Shown in pieces: positions 43,952-56,320 of a DNA stretch of 64,000 nt. Origin of the DNA: Trichostrongylus colubriformis. Taxonomy: Eukaryota > Nematoda > Chromadorea > Rhabditida > Trichostrongylidae. The stretch is from assembly GCA_963978905.1 (NCBI GenBank), contig OZ022256.1:56694646-56758645 (forward strand), written 5' to 3'. Each line of letters opens with the position of its first letter. The stretch's first letter is position 1. Both the position numbers and the translations under genes were made by a program. The notes under the pieces are model-generated. The model had not been told where the DNA came from. It made no database searches and saw only the letters and a program-made list of their open reading frames with translations.

Positions 43952-44800
43952 TCAGCACGGCGATTGGCCTTGCGCGGGTCCCAACTTCTCTTCCACATTG
44001 AACGGTCCTTCGCAATCGTCGTCCAGTGCACGACAGTCATAAACGAAACGGGATCTCGGACGTTGTTTCGGAAAGCAAGTGAATCGGACCATCTCGTGGG
44101 CGGACGACCAGGTGGACGTTTGTGGTGGAGGGTACCACAACATAGTTGTTGTGCTCCATCGCCCGTCGTCTCGCCTCATCAGATGTCCGGCAAACCTGTG
44201 TTTCGCCTCGTCGCAGTGTTGAACCAAATCTCGTCCTTTAGATCTTAGCCTCACGTCGGCGTTATGAAGGCCGAGTTCGCGCTGACGTGAACGAGTAAGT
44301 CCGACAAGCCGACGCTCTAGAGAAGCCTGGAATGTTCTGAGTTCGTCTTCGTTGGATTTCGTAAGCGCCCACGTTTCGCATCCGTAGCACATGGCTGGTA
44401 GGACTACCGAGTCAAATAGCTCAGCCTTGAGCCTCGTGTCCTTCGTGACTTCAACGACGGTTTTGATGGAGTTGAACGCTGACCAGGCCGCTTTCCGACG
44501 CCTTGCTAGCTCCGGTTTCATATCGTTCTTCATGTTCAGTAGACGCCCTAGGTAGACGTATTCACTGACGTCCTCGACCAGATCTCCGTTCAGAATCACA
44601 GGAGTCTGCCCTGCGTAGACGTTCCTTATGGCCTTCGTCATTGACTTGTTGATCACAAGGCCTGCCATCGAGCCTTCAGCATCCAATCTGCAGAGCATCA
44701 CGTTGACCTCCTCAAGTGAACTGGTAATCAGCACGACGTCGTCCGCAAATCGCAGATGGTTCAGGCGCTTGGATACATGCCCTTGAAATCTCCTTATCTT
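43952..44800 (-). pseudogene. Non-LTR reverse transcriptase, 5'-truncated
   Basis: On the minus strand the frame opens near 44797 (RRFQGHVSKRLNHL), passes through the reverse transcriptase active-site motif RFADDVVLITS, then LDAEGSMAGLVINKSMTKA, EYVYLGRLLNMKND, ARRRKAAWSAFNSIK and LPAMCYGCETWALTK. It ends with a basic C-terminal region and a stop at 43952. This is the thumb and C-terminal part of a LINE polyprotein, probably RTE-like. The endonuclease and N-terminal RT motifs are missing. Unlike the copy at 7588-8171 this fragment is open for 260 codons, so it is a younger insertion, dead because of 5' truncation. The 5' end of the insertion is near 44800. Confidence 0.85.
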
Positions 44801-45001
44801 CGTTCATGAGGGCGGTTCTTCGGAAATGTGGACGAGGCCGCGAGCGCTCTGGAAGTACCGAGGTGACGTAATTGGAGACAGTGTGGCTATTGAAGCAACG
44901 AGCTGTCGTGATCGAAGAAAGTGAAGCAAATAAACAACCCTAAACTACGATCCTTTCTTTCGAATACTGTCTAAAGAATGTTCGGCGTGAATTCAATCGA
45001 G

Positions 45002-45210
45002 GGTGCTATCGCATCGAGGAGGACAGGGGGCATCCCCCTATGAACGCTATTTTTACCTGAGCCAGGAATAGAAAGAATTTACCTCCCTACTTCTTCAAGG
45101 CTTAGGCAAAAATATACGCTTGCATATGCCGAGTGACACCACAAAAATACTTCAGGGACACTCAAGTGTTCAATGTCTAGAGATGCCCCCTCCCCTCATT
45201 GCGATAGCAC
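45002..45210. mobile_element. MITE with perfect 9-bp target duplication
   Basis: Ends GGTGCTATCGCATCGAGG and CCTCATTGCGATAGCAC are flanked by TCAATCGAG at 44993-45001 and again at 45211-45219. A 9-bp duplication suggests a Mutator-like mobiliser. It is 209 bp and non-coding. A diverged relative lies at 50049-50266. Confidence 0.8.
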
Positions 45211-45219
45211 TCAATCGAG

Positions 45220-48200
45220 TTGCTCTTCTTTCAGATTTCCGATTTCTGCGCCTCAAAAATGAAGTCTTTTAAGTTTTTTTTTGTGTTTCTGGTTCGATTA
45301 CCGTATTCAGTATAGTGAATGAGAAAAATTAGAATCATGCAATTTATGTGTAACATTCCATTGGAAGTATTTGAATTCTTGTTTATAGCTCTGAAACAGG
45401 TAGCATAGCAATATCTAGCTACCGCTTGATAATGCTTATTCATGAAAGGATGAAATTATTTGTTGATAAAAGTGGAAAACTTAATGAGACAACTTTCTAG
45501 AGTCTATCTCGCACAGAATTAAGGAAGTGGTAGCTGCGTGATCAGCAGACGTTGGTATAAAAACGCAAATCGTGGGTGTTAGCATTCGAAAACATCACAT
45601 TCTTCGTCCTTCGGAGGAAGTCTGATCAATTATTAATTTATTTTGCAGGTCTGGACGACACGTTAAAATTCCACGATAAAATCAGAATTATATCAAAGCA
45701 GTTGGAAAAATGAGATTACAGAAGTCAAAATGATATGGTAAGGGTGATTGTGTGGTCATATTATGCGTGTGAATACAATAGAAAACAATGTGCACGTTAG
45801 AGAAATGAATCACGTGTAGGTTTCCAGAAAGTTTTGAGTCAACAGCGACTTTTAAATTCTCGAAAATTCTCGTGAGGGTTTCCCAAAAATTCTAAGTCAG
45901 GTGTGACTTTTAAATCCTAGGAAATTCCAAGTTATATGTTTCCAAAAAATTCCAAAGTCAGCATTGTCTTTTGAATGCTAGGAAATTCCATGTGATTCTG
46001 AGTATTATAAAGGAATGACTTTTTATTTTTGTTGCTCAGCTTTTACAGCGACGTGAGAACGAGGGCAGATGAAGCAGTCTGTGTTTAATGCTGAACCCTT
46101 CATCGAATCACGCCCTCTAATCGGTCTCAAAAGCAATATAAAAAGCAGAAGGTGATATATATTGTGTATAGGCATTATAGAGTTACATGTAAAGCTATTC
46201 TTAGGAAAGGTTCACCTGTGGGTGAGTAGGCTTCAGTGAGCAATATCAGGTTTCAGCTGTTGTTAATGCAGCTCTGGATATTTTTAAACTCACGAAACGA
46301 AATTCCTTCATCACCAGAAACAATGACGTTTGTCATTAAAAAATGTTTATATTTAGAATTGTTGAACGAATTTCCATAAAAGAATAAAAAGTTATGAGCT
46401 ATTTACCCACATTGCAACACTATATGATTTACTCTACCTCAATTCAGAGTCGTAGAGGCATTCGAATATAATTTAGCCCAGACGTTGATTTACCTCACTT
46501 ACAGGTGGTGCCAAAAAAAGAGTAATCTTGCTCAAGGCTCACATCCGCCAAGTATAAAAAACATAGGTAAACGGAAGAGATGAAAGTATCATGGCAAAAT
46601 ATTCCCGAAATGTTCCTATAGGAACAGGAGCAAGCTGAGACTCACTGCTTTCACCTTCATCAAAATACGGGGTCTTCAGTAGGCGCAGTCCGGCTTCAGA
46701 GCACCTATGGTATCGAGGTCCGCTTAAAACAGTGGAGCCAGATTCCGTGGTAGGTCTTTGTGGGGAGCTTCCTGAAGATTGGCCCTTCGGTTCATAGAAG
46801 TTACAGATCCCTTGCTGCTCGGACAAGGCTGCTATGATCCGAAGTGTCATTTTTCATACCTCAAATCCCCCCGGAGGGTTTTCTGTGGTAATGGCACGTT
46901 TTGGTACTTGGAAACGAAGGATGTTGGGAACTTAGAAAAAACGGAATACTCAGGGGTAACACCAAATATTAATCCCCTTAGGTATTCAGGGTGAAAGGAC
47001 CTTAGCAAGGTTGTAAACGAGGATGGCGAAATCTCAGATTTCGCCGTGTTGAGGTTACACTGCCGTGCATAATGATGCAGCCCCCTTGAACTGTTCAAGA
47101 TCTTTGTTTCTGGGAAAAATGCGCAAGTATAAAGCGTGACAAAAGTGAGCGCTCATTCACACCTAGTTCCAGCTTGAAAGGTCAGTTTTGTTACCAAACT
47201 AGTTGAGCAAAAATTTACCAACTGCGAAAAAATGAAGGGTTCAGTCGGGTTGAGGTACATTGGTCGGGAATTCGGCGGAGTACAAAGCACACTATTAGAT
47301 CGGTCAAAAAGTATACGTCGCTTTCGCTAGCCTGGATTTGGAAGGGCATAGTTCTGCTCGATTGTAACTCAACTTGAATCATTGGATTCAGCACACTTTT
47401 CTCGACAACCACCAAGCACATCTTACATTTCCTCTGTAAAAATTTGTTTCCCTAAAATGCAAAAACTGTCGAATCGCGATTTTGACATACCTTTTTTTCT
47501 TGGCACCTTATCTCCTCCAGGAGATGCTTCAAAGTGCAAAAAGTGGCGGCTCGATTGTATACATCTAAGTTTGTAAACGGATGACGCAGAGCTCTGCACC
47601 TGGTTTCGTAGTGTTTTTGGATAGCCCATCTTCGGTTATGGGGGTAACAATCGGACCTTACTTCGGTTCGATGAAGCAGAGCGGTTTCCTGCAAACTTAG
47701 GGCGGATTTCACTGAAAATTCCCTGATGTAAAGAACTCGCTCGCAGAAATTTCGTACACTACGCTCCCGATAGGCTATGAAAAAGCGACTACAGGGTGCA
47801 TCATTTTTTCGCGTTCACAAAGACCTGTGAGAAATCACTGGCAGAGCTGCATTCCTACCGTTCAAGGCTTGACAAAAATTCTTCCTTGGCTATCCTTGGC
47901 TAGCTGTCATACTCCCAACTAAGCGCGACGTATTTTCTAGAAGTTCTGAGGCTTCTGGTGTCAAGTCAACAATCAAAAATCGGAACAGCGACCTATTAAA
48001 AACCTTCCTAAGACTTTGTGGTATGAGGAGGAGCAGTTTTTTTTTCAAACCAAGTGCAATTTGAACAATTCAAAACATCATGAAACATACTACTAAAAAT
48101 CACGAGGAAACAGTTAATGGGCAAAACGGCTGGAAATTCTCGTCCTACATAATGTATGTGATCCTCCTAACTATTTGAAGCACAATCTCTTGAGGACCGC

Positions 48201-48304
48201 AGACTGAATCGCGGAACTCGCTTCCTACGATCAAGTCATCGTTGGAGATCTGGCCCATTTGGAAATATGGAAGTAGAGAAGAAAAGGAAAAAAAGAGAAC
48301 CGTC
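45220..48304. other. Intergenic sequence with a short tandem repeat
   Basis: 45817-45996 holds three degenerate copies of a roughly 60-bp unit (TTTCCAGAAAGTTTTGAGTC, TTTAAATYCTMGRAAATTC). Open frames at 46539-47098 and 47215-47712 have no domain or splice support. No gene is called. Confidence 0.45.
45817..45996. repeat. Degenerate 60-bp tandem repeat, three units
   Basis: Each unit has GTTTCCMRAAARTTYYRAGTC followed by a CTTTTRAATYCTMGGAAATT segment. The units begin near 45817, 45876 and 45937. Divergence between units is high, so this is an old array. Confidence 0.65.
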
Positions 48305-48505
48305 TCATATGCCCTGAAGCTTATCGAAGACTTCCTTCGCTATAACTGTTTCACTGGATTGGATGACGAAGCCAGCTAAGCCGTGAATATTGCCTCGCCC
48401 TCCATGGTTGCTCAGCCGTCGGCGCGCCCATTGAACCGGAACACACCCAAAAATCGCGCGATAAAGACCCTTGTAAATTTCAACGCCGGTCTCGTCACCG
48501 ACCAT
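48305..48505 (-). CDS. Possible small gene or exon, unrecognised
   Basis: On the minus strand an acceptor-like GACTGTCAG lies four bases before an ATG at 48505, as in trans-spliced nematode genes. The frame gives 66 residues: MVGDETGVEIYKGLYRAIFG, then VQWARRRLSNHGGRGNIHGL and an end with KEVFDKLQGI. The composition looks protein-like. There is no signal peptide, membrane segment or known domain, and an overlapping plus-strand frame (48383-48769) is longer. It may be chance. Confidence 0.25.
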   Translation of the reverse strand: MVGDETGVEIYKGLYRAIFGCVPVQWARRRLSNHGGRGNIHGLAGFVIQSSETVIAKEVFDKLQGI

Positions 48506-50040
48506 CTCTCTGACAGTCGCGCTTTATTTGAAGAAATCATGTCTTTTATCCTGCTCAATCTCATTATACTGGAAAGTATCTTTGAAGATGAAAATAGAAA
48601 AAAAACACAACGGATGGCAGTGTGTACGGCAGCAAACGAACGTTCTTGCGTAAGAAAAGACCATAAATGCGCTGCCCTCATTGGGATTAATTTTGATGAG
48701 AAAATCATAAAAAACGTGCTCAAGCCTCCCTGCTATGCAAAGGTGACGCTTTTTGAAGCACCGTCATGAATACATAAGGCAGTATCCATCTGATGACGCC
48801 ACGCTGACATTATTCTAATTAACTGCCAGGGTATGTGATGTTCCAAGCGGGCGGATTATTGAAAAAATTGCTGCAATTTTTGAAAGAACCGTCATGACCT
48901 TGTTCACATTTTCAAAGGCAATGAGAGGGGTGTGATTCGATATAGTGTTAGAGTGAAGAAAAATTGAATGAAACAGCCAGAAACCCACGAAATAAAGTAT
49001 TCTTCGTACTGTTGGTCCTCAAAAAAAAGGGGGGGGGGGTGGGGGGGGGACTGGGATAAAACACGCAGTAGCCGTTGAAAAAGTCTTCTTCTCGAGAGCT
49101 CAGGGGCGCTCACGCTACTACTCACATTGTCCCTTTCACTCTCTTTTTGATATCATGTTAATGTCATCCATTATTATCAAAATACCACTGCTATTATGGT
49201 ATTTATTACGTTACTTATATTATTTATTATATTATTATTCTATTACTCCATTATTATTTTATTATTTTGTTATTTTTATATTATTTATATTTATTGGCAT
49301 TTTTTGTAAAGTTAGTGCTGTGCATACAGCATTAAAATAAAAAGAAAGATATTGTGGGATTTTTTGCCGTATCAATCATATTTTCGGTTTTGCGTGGCTG
49401 CGATTCAGATTAACTTTCAAAACCATGTGATGGGGCTCAGATCGCGCTATTTCACAGTTTATTTTTTCAACAGAATTTGAAGAGACTGATCAATAATGTT
49501 TCCCCGTCCCTGCTCATCACCTGTACTTGACCTTTTCGCCACTCTTTCAACTGACTAGTTGAGAAATTTTTTTTTTGCCCTGGCTGGAAAAAGAAATTGT
49601 CAAAAATCATCGAGTTGTGGCGGAAAAACTAAATGTGGAAAAGAGTCACGTAACTATTCCAAGCGGCCGGTTGGTGAAATTTGCAAAGAGGTCGGGGCTA
49701 AGTAAGGTACACATTACTGGTCAATTTTTCTTAAGTAAATTATAGTGTTTTAATTAATTGCCGAATTGGTCAATTTTTGCCGATTTATCAACCACTTCGC
49801 CAGCCTGAAAAATCGGCCCCATTATGACTCACACAAAAACTGAACGAGTCATTTTGTAGAGCAGAGAAATTTCTTCCGAATGATCTATGTCATGCTGCAA
49901 CAATTAGGAATTTGATAGAAAGTTTTCGTTTGAAAAAAAAAACGACACTACTTATAAATGACCCATTATTGAACAGCTTATGCATTTTACAAATACATAA
50001 TTGACAGTGAGACCTGCTTGATAATCACTGGAATTGCTTT
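48506..50040. other. Unassigned sequence with G run and AT-rich block
   Basis: 49029-49049 is an 11-G run, one T, and 9 G. 49155-49305 is almost pure A/T with TTAT repeats. No gene. Confidence 0.5.
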
Positions 50041-50048
50041 CCAAATAA

Positions 50049-50266
50049 GAAGTGGTGATGTTTCAATGAGGGGGAGAGGGGAGGCATCTTAGGAAAAGTT
50101 GCACATCCTAGCATCTTTGAGAGATCTTTTAGGGGTCAATCTGCACATTCCGGCGTATATTTTTGCCTGAGCCCTAGTGGTGGGTGGAAGGGGTTTCTTG
50201 CCCCTTCTAGGCTTGCGTAAAAATAATGTCCATAGTAAGATGCCCCCTCATTGCGATAGCACCGAG
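50049..50266. mobile_element. Diverged relative of the 45002-45210 MITE
   Basis: The left end GGTGATGTTTCAATGAGGG, continuing to GGCATCTTA, and the right end TAAGATGCCCCCTCATTGCG (then ATAGCACC) are imperfect inverted repeats similar to those of 45002-45210. No target duplication remains. Confidence 0.55.
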
Positions 50267-50269
50267 AAA

Positions 50270-52306
50270 TACTGCCTTTTTCCGAAGATTATGGAACTTG
50301 AGTCTACTGAAAAGGGAAATGCTGTCATGCTTGAATAAGCTAACTGAATACGTCACAAGAAATGACGTCATCCGCGCTGGATAGTACGGTAACAATGTCG
50401 TCAATAGAAACGTAGGGGTGAAGTGCAAGTGTACCGATTACGGAAGGTAATCAAAATCACGTACTTTCTACTCTACAATGGGGACTACGCTGTAAAAATT
50501 CTTATTAATCCGAATTTTTATATTATGCATTTAAAAAATTACAGGAACTGACTTGTAACTGTTCCATACATCTTAACTGCTTCATATTGGAAATTATATT
50601 TTTGAAAAAAGCCCAACTTCATTATTCATGTCTATATTTAACACCATTGTCGCTGTTCTTTGCTCTTAATTTTCATGCCTATGAATCTATAAATAGGCTT
50701 GAAATCCGTCATGAATCAATCTCCTTGCAAATCAAATTGATTCACAGCCTATTTGACCCAATCGGAACAAAAAGCTACCGCGAGGGGACCAATGGCTACC
50801 GACACACGAGCGTTCATGAATGTAGATAAGCCTTTAACGTTTGTTTTTCCTTGCTATGAGGGTACCTAGGAATTGCGATGAGGGATTTTATGATTGGATT
50901 CTTTTTAGAAACTCTGAGCAGTAGTAACAATGCCTATAAAGTCTAAAGTGTTCCGAAGATCTATAAATGCCCATGAATTAGTGCAAGTTAACTGCCGCCG
51001 CGCCATTACATTAACCGCCATGCACGCGACGACAGTAATCGAATGATATTTTCTGGCCTAGGGGGTCTTATTGCGACAGCATAGAGTACTCCTTGGGTTA
51101 TTGTCGCCGCGCCACTTCATTGCACGTCGTGCGTGCGGCGCACATGAACTAAGCGCGGCGACATGAAGTGACAGAATTTATCGCGAGGTCAACCGCGACG
51201 GGGAACACGAGGAAGCTCCTCTGCATCATTGGACTGCTGATGCCAGGGGCAAGTAATGTCGGAAAACCGGAAAATTACCTTTTCCAAAATGGACACATGG
51301 TTACTGTGATAGAGTTCATGACGAAGCCGTCGAGAAACTTGCTGACATAAAGAGTGTCATAGACTGAGCCATATCCTTCCATGCGACAATTTTGAGCAGT
51401 GCTGAAATTATGGCCTAACCAGGATTGCTGAGTATCAAACATTTGACCTTGATTTTTTTACAAAGTATACAGTCGTTATTCTGGCACTTGTGGCAAAGGG
51501 ATGAGCTCTCCGTGGGACCTTTCGAAAGCGTGAACGATATGCTGACCCTCTATCCATGGATGCGCACACTGTAACAGAATCTTTTAATAACAGCAGTTTT
51601 ACGTCACTTTTACATAGTTCGCTCGAATTCCGAGTATTTTAGGCTCCGAGCGACTTGCGCTATCATTAGCCTTTGAATCACTCTTTTCAAGCTACCTTAA
51701 TCGTCCCACTCCAGGATAAGCCAAGCCTGAACTGTGATTAGTTCTACTGGTGCTGCCAGCCCTTATCCCCTCATCCACGCACTGAGTGTAGTTTAGAGTG
51801 ACATCAGAATTGGAGAGAAAATAGTCTATATGGTAAAGTATCATTTGTGTCCGTTCGCTCATAAAGCTTTATGGAAATAAATTTTGGTCGGTCCTCGAAG
51901 CTTGAAATCTTGGACTATTTCCAGGTTATCATATCATCAGATTTGCCGTCGACAAAACAATCGAAAAGGCTGTCACGAACTTTTGAGAAAACTGATAATT
52001 CTGAAAGCATGACGCATGGCATTATTTCACGTTCAATTTTTTGAAGTTTCTGATTTGCCATTCGCATGGGAAGATCACTTGGCACAAGATTTTATAAGCA
52101 TTCTTCAATCATTACGAGACACGTAATCGAATGGAACTGATGTTACTCGAAAGAATTCATTCCTTTCGCCAGAAAAGCATGGAAACAACAAAAAAAATAA
52201 AATAAATTGCTATGGAAATCAAGAAAAAGTGGATTCGCTCAATCTTTTATAGAAGAGCATACGCACTAGGACTAGCTAAAAGGGGTGGCTATCAGGTGTA
52301 TCACCC
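50270..52306. other. Unassigned intergenic sequence
   Basis: A GC-rich patch at 51095-51165 contains an inverted GTCGCCGCGC / GCGCGGCGAC pair. Open frames at 50587-50829 and 51168-51350 have no support. No gene. Confidence 0.45.
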
Positions 52307-52310
52307 TTGA

Positions 52311-52724
52311 AGGAATCGTACAGGAAAAATGAGTTGGTGTGTTCCCATCTGTTTATGTTGTATTTGCCTAATAAGGGCCTCATGCAAAATTTTACGCGAA
52401 AAATGTGAATCTGGCCGAGATACAGCACCACAAAGCGGGTGGGCGGAGCCTCCGAGTAAAAGCCTCAACCCGTCGTCCGCCGTGGTCGGAGACGCATTGT
52501 AGGAACAGAAAGTTACGTAAACAGTCCCATTCTCCGTTCCCAACGGCGGCAGACGACAGGACGAGGCTTTTACCCGGAGGCCCCGCCCACCCGGACGTAC
52601 TTGGTGTTGCTGTATCTTAACCGGATTCACTTTTTTTCGCGTGAAACTTTGCATGAGGCCCACATTAGAGAAATACAACATATACATATGGGTAGCACAA
52701 ACTCATTTTTCTTGGACGATTTCT
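52311..52724. mobile_element. TTAA-type AGGAATCG MITE, best-preserved copy
   Basis: Begins AGGAATCGTACAGGAAAAAT after TTGA (52307-52310) and ends ACGATTTCT before TTAA (52725-52728). The arms are about 125 bp (TTATGTTGTATTTGCC, GGGCCTCATGCAAAATTTTA, CGCGAAAAATGTGAATC and mirrored counterparts). The centre contains further inverted GC-rich motifs (GGCGGAGCCTCCGAGTAAAA against TTTTACCCGGAGGCCCCGCC). It is 414 bp and non-coding. Confidence 0.82.
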
Positions 52725-52728
52725 TTAA

Positions 52729-53341
52729 ATGGGATTTGACGAGCCTGAAAAACTCGACCTATGAACATAATATAATGATTAAAAGAATTATCAGACAGCG
52801 CAAGTAGTCACTCAATAATCGCAGCAATTCCGGAACTCATGGGGCAATCCGAAGTCCTATTTACACTTCTGCTACAGTATTGAGATTGTGCAAGAGCCGT
52901 TTCCTACCATATAGTCCAAGGTAATGTGAAACTAATCGAGCTGTCATTGCAATTTCAAGGGCAGGAAATGAAGCATGAAGCCGGAATGTACGTCAGAGTC
53001 TATTTGAGTCCTCAGTTGGCTGCTTTCAAGCTTGAATTGCTCTCACGTGCACTTTAAATCCAATGACCGTGTCTGAGCAGTTGCCCATTTATGTGCATTT
53101 GCAGAGCGCTTGCAAAGTTTGACTGTCTAGAAAGCTCACAGTCAATACAATAGGTTGAGAGAAGTTGAAAACATATGCAATTTTGTGTGTGCTTTTTGAA
53201 CTACATGATCGGAGGGGTCAGATGAAAGAAGGGTAAGACATTGCGTCGAGAAAAACTCTTGAATTTCTAGAAATGTATAAAAAACCGAAAGAACCGTACG
53301 GAACCGTATGCAGCACGGATGCAATTTTTGCTGATATCGCT
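52729..53341. other. Unassigned sequence
   Basis: Nothing recognisable. Confidence 0.4.
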
Positions 53342-53350
53342 GAGGGTAAA

Positions 53351-53575
53351 GGATGTCAGATATGACAGCGAATCGCTTCGCGGCGTTTCACTCGCGGCGC
53401 CACCAGTGCGACTCGCCGTATCAATTGCTCTTGGGAACCGGCCGAGCGTGGCTGCGTCAGGTCTGCGCCTCCACTCATGCCACACTGCCTCGCTTGAAGG
53501 CTGCCATGCCCTGCCACTGGCACTCGCACCCGCCGCGGGCGGCGACGCGATTCGCTGTCATATCTGCACACAACC
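53351..53575. mobile_element. Mutator-like MITE (copy 3)
   Basis: The interior is nearly identical to copies 1 and 2 (GCGAATCGCTTCGCGGCGTT, TCACTCGCGGCGCCACCAG and the mirrored GCGACGCGATTCGCTGTCAT). The left end is eroded. Flanks GAGGGTAAA (53342-53350) and GAGGGAAAA (53576-53584) form a 9-bp duplication with one mismatch. Confidence 0.8.
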
Positions 53576-53729
53576 GAGGGAAAATAGGTGGTAAATCAAC
53601 AATATGGCATCTGGATTGTGATGTTCACTACTATGAAGAAAAAAAAATAAATCGTTTTGGAAACTCCGCAAAATAAGTGGCAAATCATAACGTTATAATA
53701 TATGGTTAGTATACTACAGGATTGAAGGA

Positions 53730-53965
53730 CAAAGGTGGCGTAGTAGCAAGTGGCGCGCACTTGCACTTTCATGATGCAGGGATCTCATTCCACATCAGTG
53801 CCCGGCTAGGCCCATCAAGCCTTTTATTACATCGGAGAAGGTAAAATGGTACCAGACTCGTTTGGGAGGATAAAAGCACTGACTTGTACATCGGCTAGCC
53901 CATGCAATGCATTGTATAGGTCAAATTCCATCGAAATGCACGGCGCATCCGAAAAGATCAATGCC
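53730..53965 (+). mobile_element. tRNA-derived SINE, plus strand
   Basis: AGGTGGCGTAGTAGCAAGTG, GCGCGCACTTGCACTTTCAT, GGGATCTCATTCCACATC, ATCAAGCCTTTTATTACATC, GACTCGTTTGGGAGGATAAA and the tail AAATGCACGGCGCATCC follow the family order. Confidence 0.65.
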
Positions 53966-54716
53966 AGAGAACTTTATCCTCTTTTACTTTATTCAACAGG
54001 ATCTATAGCGTTACAGAAGACCCTAAACAAGCTCTTAAAACGGTAAGCTGTACAAAGTTAGAAAATAAATATTGTGCTTGGACATACTTATGTACGAAAA
54101 TAAGGACCACGTGTTGTGTGAAGGGTTATCAATATGATCTTAAAAAAGCTAATTAGAAAACGGATAAAGAATTTTCAGCAATGATGGCTCAATGCCGTGT
54201 GGTGGCATAGAATTTGATGGCAGGATATAAAAACGGGAAGTGATGACGTCGCGAGTATTACTTGGCCAGCTACCGATGTTTAGCCGGCTGCAATTCGGAA
54301 GCTGTGCTTTCTGAACAAAAGACCAAATTCAAAGAATGGAAGTCGAAAACAAATCTAAAATTCGAAAGATTCAAAACATTTTAGGCTTGCCCTATACAAG
54401 TTCATCGCAAGCAAGGTCATCAGGGAGGAAGTATCGGGCTTCCGGAGGGATGAGAAAGTCATCGCTCATGAAGCGTTTTCACCTAGGCATCTAGATGGCA
54501 CGGCACGCAATAAAGGCTTGTCTTCAATTGTTTTTCGGCTCTCTCAGTTGCCATTGATCTTTGAAAAACTGCTGGTCTAAATGGATAAAATGTCATCACC
54601 GAAAGTCCCCATGAAAATTTCATGGAAGATGCTTGGAGAAGTTAAGAATTGCTGGCGATGTCTGCCATTTTCGGTGAGTTCTTTTGTGTTCTCTTGAAGA
54701 TGTGAGAATTCTTTTC
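53966..54716. other. Unassigned sequence
   Basis: No feature supported. Confidence 0.4.
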
Positions 54717-55280
54717 TTACGTTTTCCAAAATCTCTCTGGTTGAGTGGGTTTCTTGGTGGTCTTTGGCAATTCCCCTGTGAGCATGTTCCCGTACGTGAA
54801 CTTCACGCCTATACCCATGGCTATGGTCCATGGAAGCAAAAGGCCGATTAAAAAGTTCTGAATTTGACGGTTGATGGGTGAGAGAGCGTGAATGCCAAGG
54901 AAATGGGACAATAAAGTGAGCAACCCCGCTTCAACTGGTAATCTGGTCACGCCCACTGCTGAAAATCCACCATACACAGCCGTGTTCTTAGATCCTAGAA
55001 TCGTATAATGAAAATTGGAGGATATGAGCACATTTGTGTCACAGGTAGGTTAATGCCAGTAGCTAAAAGGTAGTACAAGAAGGACACTAATGCGTTTTTA
55101 TGGCCCATATAAGTAGTGACACCTCTTGGTTACCCGAACATACCTAATTCACTCACAAATCCCATGGGGCTACTTTGCGATCTCGAAAGCCTTGAAAGCC
55201 TGCATTAAGAAAATGCGGTGGCGGTGCGGTAGGTGAAGGGTTCACAGCGGGGCCTGCTGGAGACATACGTGGTTTCCTGG
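54717..55280 (-). CDS. Candidate small membrane protein, two exons, junction unresolved
   Basis: The first exon follows a strong acceptor (CTGTTTTCAG, ending at 55281), a 14-base leader and an ATG at 55266, a typical trans-spliced start. It reads MSPAGPAVNPSPTAPPPHFL and NAGFQGFRDRKVAPWD, with a GTGAGT donor at 55156. The last exon (from 54958, after GGATTTTCAG, to a stop at 54717) reads VGVTRLPVEAGLLTLLSHFL, then IHALSPINRQIQNF, a hydrophobic LIGLLLPWTIAMGIGV segment that could span a membrane, and ends KPTQPERFWKT. The exon phases do not match (2 leftover bases against 1 needed), so a mini-exon, another acceptor (for example 54994) or a disabling indel must be involved. Family not recognised. 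Confidence 0.5.
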
Positions 55281-55931
55281 CTGAAAACAGCACCAATACT
55301 TGGGAAATCTTCGAAAGAACTACAGTTTTCAAGTTGATTCACTTTGATGTCAGATTTAGGATAAAGAACGGTAGAATCCGAACAGTTTTCGAGCAAGCCT
55401 ATCTTGTCATCTCTTCCCAATTATTCGTAGCTTATCGAAGAACAGGATATATGTGGGAGTATTTATGAGTAAGGTGATCAAAGCTCAAGCAGGGCTTATC
55501 CCAGTGATGCATGGTTACGAAAGCTTCGATAGCGGTGCGATGAACCGCAGCTTATTCATCATGTACACTTCTAAAATAAAATGACGTGAAAAAGGTCTTA
55601 CACGCCGGACTTTATGGGAGCGAATACGTCCTTAAAGAAGCTTAGAAACAAAGAAGGGAGACAGGGGAGGAAAGCGTATTCTGAAATTCTGCCCTCCGTA
55701 AACAAACACTCAGACTCAGAAAAGATAATGGTGGCGAAGACCGCGCTCAGCAACAAGCAAGTGAAACAGTAAAAGGGAGGACAAGCGAAAGAGTGGGAAA
55801 GAAGGGAGCTTATAATAAAAAAAACCCAATGAATTTACTTTCAATGTCTTGGCAAGGAGTCGTATGAGCACATAGCGAACTGCAAGCCCGAAAGCTCATA
55901 CTGTATGCCGGAGTCTTTACCAAGTCGCTTA
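55281..55931. other. Unassigned sequence
   Basis: No feature supported; purine-rich around 55630-55800. Confidence 0.4.
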
Positions 55932-56105
55932 GGTCGCGTTCATACTTAACGTCGACAGGGAATGGCTGCGTATACAGGCAGCGAGGCAGAGTGACTCAGA
56001 TGATGTGCAGAGACGACGCAGACAACGAGGCAGGGTGGCATGGAAGGAGACGCAGAGACACGCAGCCACGCCCTGTCGCCGACACCGCTGAGTATGAATG
56101 CGGTC
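55932..56105. mobile_element. PIF/Harbinger-like MITE with TTA duplication
   Basis: Ends GGTCGCGTTCATACTTAACG and AGTATGAATGCGGTC are flanked by TTA (55929-55931, 56106-56108). It is collinear with 1-110 and similar at its ends to 746-906 and the hairpin 20161-20251. 174 bp, non-coding. Confidence 0.75.
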
Positions 56106-56320
56106 TTATCATTCGAGAGCCGTTCAGTCTATATCCAGACCATTACGAGGCTAGTACTGGTGCACTGTTAGTCGACCGGCTTTGATGAACAATTGGATAT
56201 GGATTCAATAGCATGTAAGCCCCTATACTTTTCTGAACAATAGCCAAATGCATGGCGCATGGAAATTGACTGCAATAGTGGTCAAGAAACGTGCACATGC
56301 AGTGAAATTATCAGTGTTAA

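Noticed and set aside
48383..48769. 128-codon plus-strand open frame
   Set aside because: No splice signals, domain or start context. It overlaps the minus-strand candidate at 48305-48505, and only one of them, if any, can be real.
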